Below, piece by piece: positions 5,477-12,565 of a DNA stretch of 13,661 nt. Where the stretch lies: NCBI GenBank assembly GCA_002336985.1, contig DDFE01000035.1, positions 1 to 13,661 on the forward strand, in the 5' to 3' direction. A program made the position numbers and the translations under genes. This DNA is from Sphingomonadales bacterium UBA1936 (GTDB taxonomy: Bacteria > Pseudomonadota > Alphaproteobacteria > Sphingomonadales > Sphingomonadaceae). Position 1 is the first letter of the stretch. Every line of letters begins with the position of its first letter. Under the pieces are notes generated by a model, which searched no databases, was not told the DNA's origin, and was given only the letters and a program-made list of their open reading frames with translations.

Positions 5477-5887
5477 ATGTTGCCGGTCACACTGACATTC
5501 GCGGGCGTCGCTGCGCTCCTCAACATCTGGCTCGGCTGGCGCGTCGGGCAGGTCCGCATGGCGGAAAAGGTCTCGACCGGCGATGGCGGCAATCACCGGG
5601 TCTTATGCCGCATGCGCGCGCATGCCAATTATGTCGAATACACGCCGTTCGTCCTGATCCTGATCGCGGCGATCGAATTTTCCGGCGGGTGGCCGCTGGC
5701 GCTCTGGGCGGTCGGTACGGTCTATTTCCTGGCGCGCATCGCCCATGCGTTCGGCATGGATGCCAGCAAGCCCAGCCGCGCACGAATGATCGGTATATCC
5801 GTCACGATGCTGTCGCTGTTCGGTCTCGCGGTATGGGCGCTGGTGCTTTCATACGGTCCGGCAGCGCGGATGACCGCGCACCTCTAG
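5477..5887 (+). CDS. MAPEG family membrane protein
   Basis: A 136-residue integral membrane protein of the MAPEG superfamily (membrane-associated proteins in eicosanoid and glutathione metabolism). Bacterial members of this type have no firmly assigned substrate. The signature RAHANYVEYTP (47-57) and the later RIAHAFGM (87-94) are present. Hydrophobic helices lie at about 4-24, 56-68, 72-90 and 105-126, giving four helices as expected. The ATG at 5477 has a strong GGGGAGAGGA ribosome site (5461-5470) 6 nt upstream; an in-frame TTG at 5459 would lie before that site and is rejected. It is divergent from rpmF and convergent with the iron-permease-family gene, sharing the CTAG at its stop. Confidence 0.9.
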   Translation: MLPVTLTFAGVAALLNIWLGWRVGQVRMAEKVSTGDGGNHRVLCRMRAHANYVEYTPFVLILIAAIEFSGGWPLALWAVGTVYFLARIAHAFGMDASKPSRARMIGISVTMLSLFGLAVWALVLSYGPAARMTAHL

Positions 5888-6303
5888 AGCCGCTTGACGA
5901 ACTTGTCGAAGCTGCGGCTGACGGCTTCGCTCTTGCCGGCGCCTGCGCACTCGCGCTCGATGTCGTCGCGGACCTTTTCGACTTCCTTGGCCGTCAGATG
6001 TTCGATGCCGATGAACGATTCGCGCGCCTGTTCGACCGCGCGCAGCAGTTCGTCGAGCTTTGCCTGCATGGCCGCCGAATCGCGGTTCTGGGTGTTCTGG
6101 ATGAGGAACACCATCAGGAAGGTGACGATGGTCGTGCCGGTATTGATGACCAGCTGCCACGTATCGGAGAACTGAAAGAGCGGCCCGGACACCACCCAGA
6201 CGATCACCGTCGCAACGGCAAGGATGAATGCCAGCGGCTGGCCGGTGGCGCCGGCGATCCAGCCCGCGACCTTCGTGAAAATGTGATCGAACTTCTCGAA
6301 CAT
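5884..6303 (-). CDS. low-affinity iron permease family small membrane protein
   Basis: A 139-residue protein with two membrane helices (about 23-43 and 50-69) separated by SDTWQLVINTG. They are followed by MVFLIQNTQNRDSAAMQAKLDELLRA (split across 64-89), the hallmark of bacterial proteins annotated as low-affinity iron permease. A charged, probably cytoplasmic helical tail follows. Only the fold family is supported; iron transport by such two-helix bacterial members is an annotation by similarity. The ATG at 6303 has GAGGA 8 nt upstream, overlapping the stop of the preceding hydrolase gene 11 nt away, so the two are very likely co-transcribed and coupled. Its TAG stop shares CTAG with the convergent MAPEG gene. 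Confidence 0.82.
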   Translation of the reverse strand: MFEKFDHIFTKVAGWIAGATGQPLAFILAVATVIVWVVSGPLFQFSDTWQLVINTGTTIVTFLMVFLIQNTQNRDSAAMQAKLDELLRAVEQARESFIGIEHLTAKEVEKVRDDIERECAGAGKSEAVSRSFDKFVKRL

Positions 6304-6314
6304 GGCGCACGTCC

Positions 6315-6977
6315 TCAAACGGTGCCGAGCACCCGATCCGCAACGTATGGATTGCTCGCACGTTCCTGTGCAAAGGTCGACATCGGGCCATGACCGGGGA
6401 CGAACGCCGTATCGCCACCCAGCGGCCACAGGCGCGACGTGATGGCGTCGAGCAGATCCTGATGATTGCCGAGGGGGAAATCGGTGCGGCCGATCGACCC
6501 CTGGAACAGCACATCGCCCACCATCGCAATGTTCGACGGTGCATGGTGGAATACGACGTGGCCGGGCGTGTGGCCGGGACAGTGATAGACGTCGAGGGTC
6601 AGGTTACCGACCGTCACCTGGTCGCCATTTTCCAGCCAGCGGTCCGGCTCGAAGATCTTGCCGTTCACGCCATAGCTGCGGCCGTCGTCCTCCAGGCGGC
6701 TGATCCAGAAGCGGTCGGCCTCATGCGGCCCTTCCAATGGAACACCCAGTTCCTTCGCCAGCGTTCCCGCCTCGCCGCAATGGTCGATATGGCCATGCGT
6801 CACGAGGATCTTCTCGATGGTGACGCCGGTCTGGCGCACCGCATCGCGCAGCTTGGGCAGATCGCCGCCGGGATCGACGAAGGCGCCCTTCATCGTTTCG
6901 GTGCACCAAAACAATGTGCAATTCTGCTGGAGCGGCGTCACGGGAATGATCGCGGCGCGCAAGGGAGGCTGTGTCAT
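6315..6977 (-). CDS. MBL-fold metallo-hydrolase (glyoxalase II-like, YcbL type)
   Basis: A 220-residue metallo-beta-lactamase-fold hydrolase, likely acting on thioesters such as S-lactoylglutathione; the exact substrate is unproven. The metal site is complete: THGHIDH with His61, His63, Asp65 and His66, His136 in CPGHTPGH, the bridging Asp155 in VGDVLF, and His196 in VPGHGP. The short length without a glutathione-binding C-terminal domain matches YcbL rather than classical GloB. The chosen ATG at 6977 begins MTQPPLRAAIIPVTPLQQNC, which fits the family N-terminus. It has no clear ribosome site and sits inside a perfect palindrome. An in-frame start at 7049 would overlap the divergent glpQ gene and adds an unconserved leader, so it is less likely. 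It heads a two-gene unit with the permease-family gene. Confidence 0.9.
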   Translation of the reverse strand: MTQPPLRAAIIPVTPLQQNCTLFWCTETMKGAFVDPGGDLPKLRDAVRQTGVTIEKILVTHGHIDHCGEAGTLAKELGVPLEGPHEADRFWISRLEDDGRSYGVNGKIFEPDRWLENGDQVTVGNLTLDVYHCPGHTPGHVVFHHAPSNIAMVGDVLFQGSIGRTDFPLGNHQDLLDAITSRLWPLGGDTAFVPGHGPMSTFAQERASNPYVADRVLGTV

Positions 6978-6987
6978 CAGGATGACA
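6972..6987. promoter_or_regulatory. perfect palindrome over the MBL hydrolase start (operator candidate)
   Basis: TGTCATC-AG-GATGACA is a 7+2+7 perfect inverted repeat covering the start codon of the hydrolase and lying 37 bp before the divergent glpQ start. Its size and dyad are those of a dimeric repressor site; an mRNA hairpin masking the start codon is the alternative. No regulator can be named. Confidence 0.4.
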
Positions 6988-7024
6988 TGGCGTGCGTGTC
7001 TGGGGGTGACAAGAGGAGAACCCG

Positions 7025-8035
7025 ATGCTTCGCTGGCTGCTGATGACACTGACGATCGCTTCCGCTGCTACGGCAGCCCCGCTGGTGATCGGCCATCGCG
7101 GCGCGTCGGGCGAGCGGCCCGAACATACGCTGGCAAGCTATGAACGCGCGATAGAGGAAGGGGCCGACTTCATCGAACCCGATCTGGTGATGACGAAGGA
7201 CGGGGTGCTGGTCGTGCGGCACGAGAACGAGATTTCGGGCACGACCGACGTCGCCAGCCATCCCGAATTCGCGAGCCGGCGTACGACGAAGACGATCGAC
7301 GGACAGAGTGTAACCGGCTGGTTCACCGAGGACTTCACCCTCGCCGAGATCAAGACGCTGCGCGCGCGGGAACGCCTGCCTCAGCTACGCCCGGAAAATG
7401 CGAAGTTCGACGGGCAGTTCGCGATCCCGACGTTCGACGAGGTCATCACACTCGCGAAGGCGAAGCATGTCGGCGTCTATCCCGAGATCAAGCACGGCCA
7501 TTATTTCGCGGGGCTAAACCTGTGCCAGGAAGCGCCGCTGCTCGCCGCGCTGACCAAAGCAGGCTGGACGAAGAAGAGCGACCCCGTGTTCATCCAGTCG
7601 TTCGAGGTCGGCAACCTGATGCGCCTGCGCACCAAGACGAAGCTGCGGCTGATCCAGCTGATGGATGCAGAGGGCGGCCCCGCCGACAAACCGGATATGC
7701 GCTATCGCACCATGGCGACGCCGGAAGGGTTGAAGGGGATCGCGGCTTATGCCGATGGGATCGGCCCGGCCAAGGCGCTGATCGTGCCGCGCGACGGCGC
7801 GGGCAAATCGATGGCGCCGACGACCCTGGTTGCCGACGCGCATGCCGCAGGGCTGAAGGTTCATCCCTGGACCTTCCGTGCGGAAAACATCTTCCTCCCC
7901 GCCGAACTGCGCATGGGCGACAGCCCGGCGGCGCATGGCGATGTCGCCGCCGAGATCAGGCAATTCTACGCGCTCGGCGTCGACGGCGTGTTCAGCGACT
8001 TTCCCGGCATCGCGGTCACTTCGCGACCGAAGTAG
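7025..8035 (+). CDS. glpQ: periplasmic glycerophosphodiester phosphodiesterase
   Basis: This enzyme cleaves glycerophosphodiesters from phospholipid turnover to sn-glycerol 3-phosphate plus an alcohol, using Ca2+ in GlpQ-type enzymes. The 336 residues begin with a short signal peptide (hydrophobic about 4-17, cleavage near ATA/AP), so it acts in the periplasm. The GDPD active site is seen as GHRGASG (23-29, His24 and Arg25), EPD (51-53) and the second His in VVRHE (His66). GVYPEIKHG, AYADGIGP and VFSDFPGIAV match GlpQ rather than the shorter cytoplasmic UgpQ. The ATG at 7025 has a clear AGAGGAGA ribosome site. It is divergent from the MBL gene and its 3' end overlaps the convergent dipeptidase by 20 nt. 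Confidence 0.92.
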   Translation: MLRWLLMTLTIASAATAAPLVIGHRGASGERPEHTLASYERAIEEGADFIEPDLVMTKDGVLVVRHENEISGTTDVASHPEFASRRTTKTIDGQSVTGWFTEDFTLAEIKTLRARERLPQLRPENAKFDGQFAIPTFDEVITLAKAKHVGVYPEIKHGHYFAGLNLCQEAPLLAALTKAGWTKKSDPVFIQSFEVGNLMRLRTKTKLRLIQLMDAEGGPADKPDMRYRTMATPEGLKGIAAYADGIGPAKALIVPRDGAGKSMAPTTLVADAHAAGLKVHPWTFRAENIFLPAELRMGDSPAAHGDVAAEIRQFYALGVDGVFSDFPGIAVTSRPK

Positions 8036-9329
8036 CGGGAGGGACGGCCTGTGACGGCGGGACATTCTTCATGGATGCGGCTGTCGCTTCGACGCCGCGC
8101 ATCACGCGCAGGACGTTTCCGCCCGCAAGCTTCGCAAGATCGGCGTCGTTCCATCCGCGTTTGATGAGTTCGGCGAAGATCAGCGGATAGCCGTCGACGC
8201 CGCCCAGACCCGGTACCGTCGTCTCTATGCCATCCAGGTCGCCGCCCAGCCCCACCGCGTCATGCCCCGCAACCTTTGCGATATGCTCGATATGGTCGGC
8301 CACGACCGATACCGGCGTTACGGGCATCGGGTGCGCGACGTCCCATGCTGCCATCGCGGCCTTCACGCGTTCGGGCTGACCGTTGAACAGCACTTTCGCT
8401 TTGGCCTCTTCGCCTGCGCGATCGGCTCCCCGCGACGTGACCGCCGCGGACAGGTGCGCCGGATAGAAATTGACCATCACCACGCCGCCATTCGCCTTCA
8501 CCAGCGCCAGCACGTCGTCGGGTACGTTGCGCGGATTGTCGTTCAGTGCGCGTGCGTTCGAATGCGAGAACATGACCGGCGCCTTGGTGATGGCGAGTGC
8601 GGCCTTCATCGTATCTGGTGAGACATGGGACAGATCGACGATCATGCCGATCCGGTTCATCTCGCCGACCACGGCCTTTCCGAACGGCGACAGGCCGTCG
8701 TACACGGGATTGTCGGTCGCGCTGTCCGCGACATCGTTGTTCAGGAAATGCGCGAGCGTCATGTAGCGCGCGCCCAGCAGGTGGAACATGCGCAGCGCCG
8801 CCATGCTGCCGCCGATCTGGTGCCCACCCTCGATACCGATCAGGCTGGCGACGCGGCCCGCCTTGTGGATGCGCACGACATCGGCAGCCGTCGTCGCAAG
8901 TTCCAGGTCGCGCGCGTATTTCGCCGCCAGCCGTTTCACCACGTCGATCTGTTCGATCGTCTCGCGGATCGCCGCGTCGCCACGGACACTGGCCGAGATA
9001 TAGACCGACCAGAACTGTCCGCCGACACGCCCCGCGTGAAGCCGCGCCATATCGGTCATCAGCGGTTTGGGCAGCTTGTCGCCGTCCGCGGAAACGTCGG
9101 TCCCCTCGACATCGTTCTGGTAATTGTCGCGCAGCTGTTCGGGCAGGTCGTTATGCCCGTCGATCAGCGGCGTCGCCTTCAGGATGCGGTCGATACGGGC
9201 TTGGACTGCTGGCGAAACCGGTTGCGCCAGAACCGGCGAGACGCCGATCAGAAATGGCAGAATTCCGCCGAAGTATACACATAAACGGTATAAAATGCCG
9301 GTGCGCTGTCGCGTCTGTGGTTCGATCAT
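8016..9329 (-). CDS. exported membrane dipeptidase, peptidase family M19
   Basis: A zinc dipeptidase of the renal-dipeptidase (M19) family, hydrolysing a broad range of dipeptides, in some members with a D-residue at the C-terminus. With the ATG at 9329 it has 437 residues. They begin with a signal peptide (hydrophobic about 17-34, ending VLAQ), so the enzyme is periplasmic. The dinuclear zinc ligands are present: His59 and Asp61 in DGHNDLP, Glu167 in GIEGGHQ, His235 in DLSHVS and His256 in FSHSNAR. HFLNNDVADSATD (194-206) is also characteristic. A GTG at 9353 would add eight residues before the signal and is less likely. The last 20 nt overlap the convergent glpQ gene, and the shared segment forms a hairpin. 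Confidence 0.93.
   Translation of the reverse strand: MIEPQTRQRTGILYRLCVYFGGILPFLIGVSPVLAQPVSPAVQARIDRILKATPLIDGHNDLPEQLRDNYQNDVEGTDVSADGDKLPKPLMTDMARLHAGRVGGQFWSVYISASVRGDAAIRETIEQIDVVKRLAAKYARDLELATTAADVVRIHKAGRVASLIGIEGGHQIGGSMAALRMFHLLGARYMTLAHFLNNDVADSATDNPVYDGLSPFGKAVVGEMNRIGMIVDLSHVSPDTMKAALAITKAPVMFSHSNARALNDNPRNVPDDVLALVKANGGVVMVNFYPAHLSAAVTSRGADRAGEEAKAKVLFNGQPERVKAAMAAWDVAHPMPVTPVSVVADHIEHIAKVAGHDAVGLGGDLDGIETTVPGLGGVDGYPLIFAELIKRGWNDADLAKLAGGNVLRVMRGVEATAASMKNVPPSQAVPPATSVAK
8018..8033. terminator. hairpin in the glpQ/dipeptidase 3' overlap
   Basis: ACTTCG-CGAC-CGAAGT is a perfect 6-bp stem with a 4-nt loop lying wholly inside the 20 nt shared by the two convergent genes, so both mRNAs carry it at their coding ends. 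It may act as a bidirectional 3' end signal, although neither side has a T run. Confidence 0.35.
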
Positions 9330-9447
9330 GCCGCCATCATGCACGACGACCACGTGTAGGAAAGGATTTTCGATCGCCGGACCCTGCGTTGCCTCGCTGT
9401 CCGATCAAGCGTAGCTTCCACGCAATCACTCTTTGGGGGAGAGTTCG

Positions 9448-9888
9448 ATGACCGAAGCATCCATCAAGGCACCATGGCACCTGTGGGCGGTCGGCATTGT
9501 CGCCGTATTGTTCAACGCCATCGGCGTGTTCGATTTCACCATGGCGATGGCGCAGGGCGCCAAATATCTCGAAAGCGCGGGCATGACGCCGCCGCAGATC
9601 GCGCATTACCTGGGCATGCCGGGCTGGGCGACGGCCATCTGGGCGATCGGGGTTTTCGCGGCATTCATCGCCTCGATTCTGCTGCTCATGCGCAGGCGCC
9701 TTGCCTATCCGGTTTTCGTCCTGTCGCTGGCTGCCTTCGCGGTTCACCTGTTCTACGAATATGTGCTGACCAATGGTGGCGCGCTGATGGGGCAACAAAT
9801 GGCGATCGTCAGCGCCGTGATCACCGCGCTGCTTGTGTTCTTTGCCTGGTATTCGCGGATGATGACGGCGCGGGGCGTGCTGCGCTGA
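9448..9888 (+). CDS. small four-helix membrane protein, function unknown
   Basis: A 146-residue protein that I cannot assign beyond an uncharacterised membrane protein of the sort seen in sphingomonads. Hydrophobic helices lie at about 11-35, 57-81, 85-107 and 115-135. Between the first two is a periplasmic or cytoplasmic loop with GAKYLESAGMTPPQIAHYLG (37-56). The ending MMTARGVLR is positively charged, favouring a cytoplasmic C-terminus. The ATG at 9448 has GGGGGAGAG (9434-9442) at good spacing; the in-frame TTG at 9433 precedes that site and is rejected. It is the first of three same-strand membrane-protein genes, 52 nt before the DUF4337 gene. Confidence 0.8.
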   Translation: MTEASIKAPWHLWAVGIVAVLFNAIGVFDFTMAMAQGAKYLESAGMTPPQIAHYLGMPGWATAIWAIGVFAAFIASILLLMRRRLAYPVFVLSLAAFAVHLFYEYVLTNGGALMGQQMAIVSAVITALLVFFAWYSRMMTARGVLR

Positions 9889-9940
9889 TCATTGGCACCG
9901 GCCACCCTTGGGTGTAGCGGCGGCGATCGGGAGCGACGGC

Positions 9941-10513
9941 ATGGACATAGAAGTCAGCGCGGAAGCGAAGGACAAGCGGCTCAACAAGCTGGTCGCGATT
10001 ACCGTGGTCATCCTCTCGGTGTTCACGGGTCTGTGCAACATCAAGGACGGCAACATCGTCCAGGCGATGCAGCAGGCGAAAGCCGATTCAGTGGACAGCT
10101 GGGGCGAGTATCAGGCGACCAAGACCAAACTGCACATCGCCGAAACCGCGCGGACGGAGATTGGCGTCCTGGCGGCCGGTGCGTCCGACGCGGGAAGGAC
10201 GGCCGCGCAAACATCGATGGCCAAGCTTGATACCGATATCGCCAAATATCGTGCGGCCGCCCCGAAACTCCAGGCGCAGGCCATGGCCCAGGCCCACGAT
10301 TATGACGCGCTGAACGTTCACGACGACCAGTTCGACGCCAGCGACGCCCTGATTTCGACGGCGATCTCCATGGCGGCGGTCGCGGCGCTGGCCGAAAGTT
10401 CGGGCCTGTTGTTCGGCGCATGGGCTTTCGGCGCGTTCGGCATTTTCATGGGGATCTGCGGCTTCGCGAAATGGGGTTTTCACCCCGATATCCTGAGCAA
10501 TTTCCTGGGATGA
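9941..10513 (+). CDS. DUF4337 family membrane protein
   Basis: A 190-residue protein recognised as DUF4337 from its N-terminal region: a charged start, a membrane helix (about 16-34), then IKDGNIVQAMQQAKADSVD (34-52) and WGEYQATK (54-61). A long soluble Ala-rich helical section (about 60-125), probably a coiled coil facing the periplasm or cytoplasm, precedes two C-terminal helices (about 135-153 and 156-174). The family has no known function. The ATG at 9941 is preceded by CGGGAG at suitable spacing. Its TGA stop overlaps the ATG of the next gene as ATGA, so the two products are probably made in a fixed ratio. Confidence 0.85.
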   Translation: MDIEVSAEAKDKRLNKLVAITVVILSVFTGLCNIKDGNIVQAMQQAKADSVDSWGEYQATKTKLHIAETARTEIGVLAAGASDAGRTAAQTSMAKLDTDIAKYRAAAPKLQAQAMAQAHDYDALNVHDDQFDASDALISTAISMAAVAALAESSGLLFGAWAFGAFGIFMGICGFAKWGFHPDILSNFLG

Positions 10514-11127
10514 CCGCTCCGGGAACATCCGGAGTGCGCGTGCTGCCATTACTGTTCGTCATCCAGTTTCTCAGCTGGAGCGCAATGTTCTGCCTGTGGG
10601 TCTATGCCGTTCCGACCGTTGCCGAGGGCAGTGAGGCTGGTGCCAATTACCTGTCGGCGGCAACGACGGTCGCCATCTGTTTTTCGCTCTACGCCCTGTT
10701 TGGAACGATCCTGTCCTTTGCGGTGCCCGGCCTGATCCGCCGGTTCGACGCAGGCCGGGTACACGGTTGCGCATTGCTGGCCGGTGGAGGTGCTATCGCG
10801 GCGCTCGGGCTGCATCCCGCAGGTCTGATGTTGCTGCTCACCTTTGCCAGTGTCGGGATCGCCTGGGCCAGCCTTTCATCGATTCCCTATGCGCTGGTGA
10901 GCGCCACCGCGCCGGAAGGACAGGGCGCTCGGCGGGTTCGCCTCTTCGCTTTTTCGACGGTCCTTCCGCAGGTCGCCACAACGCTGATACTGGCGATGCT
11001 CGCACCGGCGCTTTCAGACCGCCATGCTTCGCTTGTCATGTTTGCCGGTGGTGCGGCGATGGCGCTGGCGGGCGTCATCGCACTCTTGTTTCACCGCCGC
11101 CTCGCCATCGACATACCCGACTGGTGA
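10510..11127 (+). CDS. half-length MFS transporter-like protein (six helices)
   Basis: A 205-residue protein with six predicted helices (about 12-34, 50-75, 87-103, 106-128, 146-167, 173-194). FVIQFLSWSAMFCLWVYAVP (16-35) and VGIAWASLSSIPYALVSATAP (split 115-135) strongly recall the C-terminal six-helix half of sucrose/sugar MFS carriers of the GPH/SUT type, including the basic loop RRFDAGR (77-83) after its second helix. No N-terminal half lies upstream; the previous gene is DUF4337. It is therefore either a decayed transporter fragment or a stand-alone half that works as a dimer or with its neighbours. Its start-stop overlap with the DUF4337 gene, its clean length and its normal codon use argue for a maintained gene. 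Transport by it is not established. Confidence 0.72.
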   Translation: MTAPGTSGVRVLPLLFVIQFLSWSAMFCLWVYAVPTVAEGSEAGANYLSAATTVAICFSLYALFGTILSFAVPGLIRRFDAGRVHGCALLAGGGAIAALGLHPAGLMLLLTFASVGIAWASLSSIPYALVSATAPEGQGARRVRLFAFSTVLPQVATTLILAMLAPALSDRHASLVMFAGGAAMALAGVIALLFHRRLAIDIPDW

Positions 11128-11133
11128 TGCCGC

Positions 11134-12003
11134 CTAGACCAGGTTCGCCTTGTAGAGTTTCGTAAGCTCGGCCCAGGCCTTTTCGGCCGGCGCCTCGAGG
11201 TAGGCCTGGCTGCCGGGCACGCACCAACCGTGATCGGCGGGATAGACCTCCACCGTCGCAGGGCGCTTGGCGGCGGCGAACGCGGCCTTCAGCGTGTCCT
11301 TGTCCCCCGGCGCACGGGCATCGTCGTTCTGTGCCACCGCGACGAGATAGGCTGCTTTCGTCTTCGGGATCAGCAGGTGCGGACTGCTGGGCTTGTCGGT
11401 GACCAGCCCGCCGCCATGGAAACTGCCGACCGCGCCGATCCGGCCCGGAACTGCCGCGGCAGTGCGGAACGACAGCGGGCCGCCCATGCAATAACCCTGC
11501 ACGCCCGCCTTCTTGCGCTTGTCGGTCTGCGGCTGCGCGTCGAGGAACGCGAGATAGGCGACGGCGTCCTTGTCGGTGCCCTCATCGGTGATCGCCGCGC
11601 GATAGCTCATCAGGACCTTGCGCGTTTCCGGGTCGTTGAAGTCGATGGCGCCCGACAGGACCGGTGCCTTCTTGTTGCGGTAAAACGGGTTCACGACCAG
11701 CACAACATAGCCTTGCCCGGCAAGCCGTTTGCCCATTTCGCGGAAGACCGGGCGCAGGCCCATGATGTCGGGCCACGCGAGCACGGCGGGCCATGCCCCC
11801 TTGCCCTCGGGATAGAACAATGCGGCGTCCGCCGAACCGTCGGGCGTCTTTATCGTGACGTCTTTCTCGCCGATCGCCACCATGGTCAGCGCATTCGCGA
11901 CGGTCGAGATGCCACCGGCGGCAACCGCGCCTGCCGCCATGAAGGTACGGCGCGTGACGTCCCAGTCTTCGACCAGGCCGGGGTGAATGTCGTTATCGCA
12001 CAT
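11134..12003 (-). CDS. Tat-exported dienelactone hydrolase family protein
   Basis: A 289-residue alpha/beta hydrolase of the dienelactone hydrolase family, cleaving ester or lactone bonds; its substrate is unknown. A good twin-arginine signal, VTRRTFM (16-22), with an Ala/Gly-rich hydrophobic stretch to about residue 40, indicates folded export, whereas classical pathway dienelactone hydrolases are cytoplasmic. The nucleophile is Cys172 in GYCMGG, with Asp in AQNDDAR (227 or 228) and His258 in ADHGW. WPDIMGL (77-83) occupies the oxyanion/Glu region, with Asp79 where dienelactone hydrolase has Glu. The ATG at 12003 follows GGGAG at 7 nt. It is 55 nt downstream of the GNAT gene on the same strand, and its stop is 6 nt from the convergent half-MFS gene. 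Confidence 0.9.
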   Translation of the reverse strand: MCDNDIHPGLVEDWDVTRRTFMAAGAVAAGGISTVANALTMVAIGEKDVTIKTPDGSADAALFYPEGKGAWPAVLAWPDIMGLRPVFREMGKRLAGQGYVVLVVNPFYRNKKAPVLSGAIDFNDPETRKVLMSYRAAITDEGTDKDAVAYLAFLDAQPQTDKRKKAGVQGYCMGGPLSFRTAAAVPGRIGAVGSFHGGGLVTDKPSSPHLLIPKTKAAYLVAVAQNDDARAPGDKDTLKAAFAAAKRPATVEVYPADHGWCVPGSQAYLEAPAEKAWAELTKLYKANLV

Positions 12004-12058
12004 GGTGAGTCTCCCGATGAAGGCAGGCGCTCAACGCTCCGCTCCCGCTATTGTTCTG

Positions 12059-12565
12059 TCAAGCAACGGCTTCGAATGCGGCGTGATAAGCCACTAATCC
12101 CGCCGGAGCAGGTCCGTGGAACACAAGCCGCTGGAAATATTCGGCCGGGATATCTGCGTAAGCGAAGACGGGATCGGACATGAATCCGAAGCGCTCGTAA
12201 TAGTTCGGATCGCCCAGCACGACGCACCCGTCGGCGCGCAGATCTCTCAATCTTTCGAGACCGGCCTCGATCAACGCCGCGCCGATGCCCTGTTTCTGCC
12301 GGTCGGGGCGGACCGAGACCGGGCCGAGGCCATACCAGTGCGCGGCAACGCCATCGATGGTGATGGGGGAAAACGCGACATGGCCGATCACACCGTCATT
12401 TTGTGTTTTGGCGACAAGCGAAACCGTCAGGCACCGTGCTGTACGCAGGGCATCGACAATCGCGGCTTCGGTCCCGCTGCTGTGGGGCGCATCGCGGAAC
12501 GCTTGGGTTGTCAGCGATCGGATGACATCGGCATCGCCGGGCAATTCGTCGCGAATGACGATCAA
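12059..12565 (-). CDS. GNAT family N-acetyltransferase (YhbS-like)
   Basis: A 168-residue acetyl-CoA-dependent N-acetyltransferase; the acceptor is unknown. Motif A of the fold is clear as VSVRPDRQKQGIGAALI (83-99), which binds the CoA pyrophosphate. VVLGDPNYYERFGF (115-128) is typical of the YhbS subgroup. The best start is TTG at 12565, giving MIVIRDELPGDAD; this TTG overlaps the antiporter stop as TTGA (12565-12562), so translation is probably by re-initiation. There is no ATG upstream before the frame becomes a shadow of the antiporter gene. It sits between the ChaA-type antiporter and the dienelactone hydrolase, all on the minus strand. Confidence 0.88.
   Translation of the reverse strand: MIVIRDELPGDADVIRSLTTQAFRDAPHSSGTEAAIVDALRTARCLTVSLVAKTQNDGVIGHVAFSPITIDGVAAHWYGLGPVSVRPDRQKQGIGAALIEAGLERLRDLRADGCVVLGDPNYYERFGFMSDPVFAYADIPAEYFQRLVFHGPAPAGLVAYHAAFEAVA

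Noticed and set aside
6978..7049. Earlier start for the MBL hydrolase at 7049
   Set aside because: It would overlap the start and ribosome site of the divergent glpQ gene, and the added leader has no family resemblance.
9903..9914. Short hairpin CACCC-TT-GGGTG between two membrane-protein genes
   Set aside because: Five base pairs with a 2-nt loop and no T run is within chance for this GC content and is not supported as a terminator.
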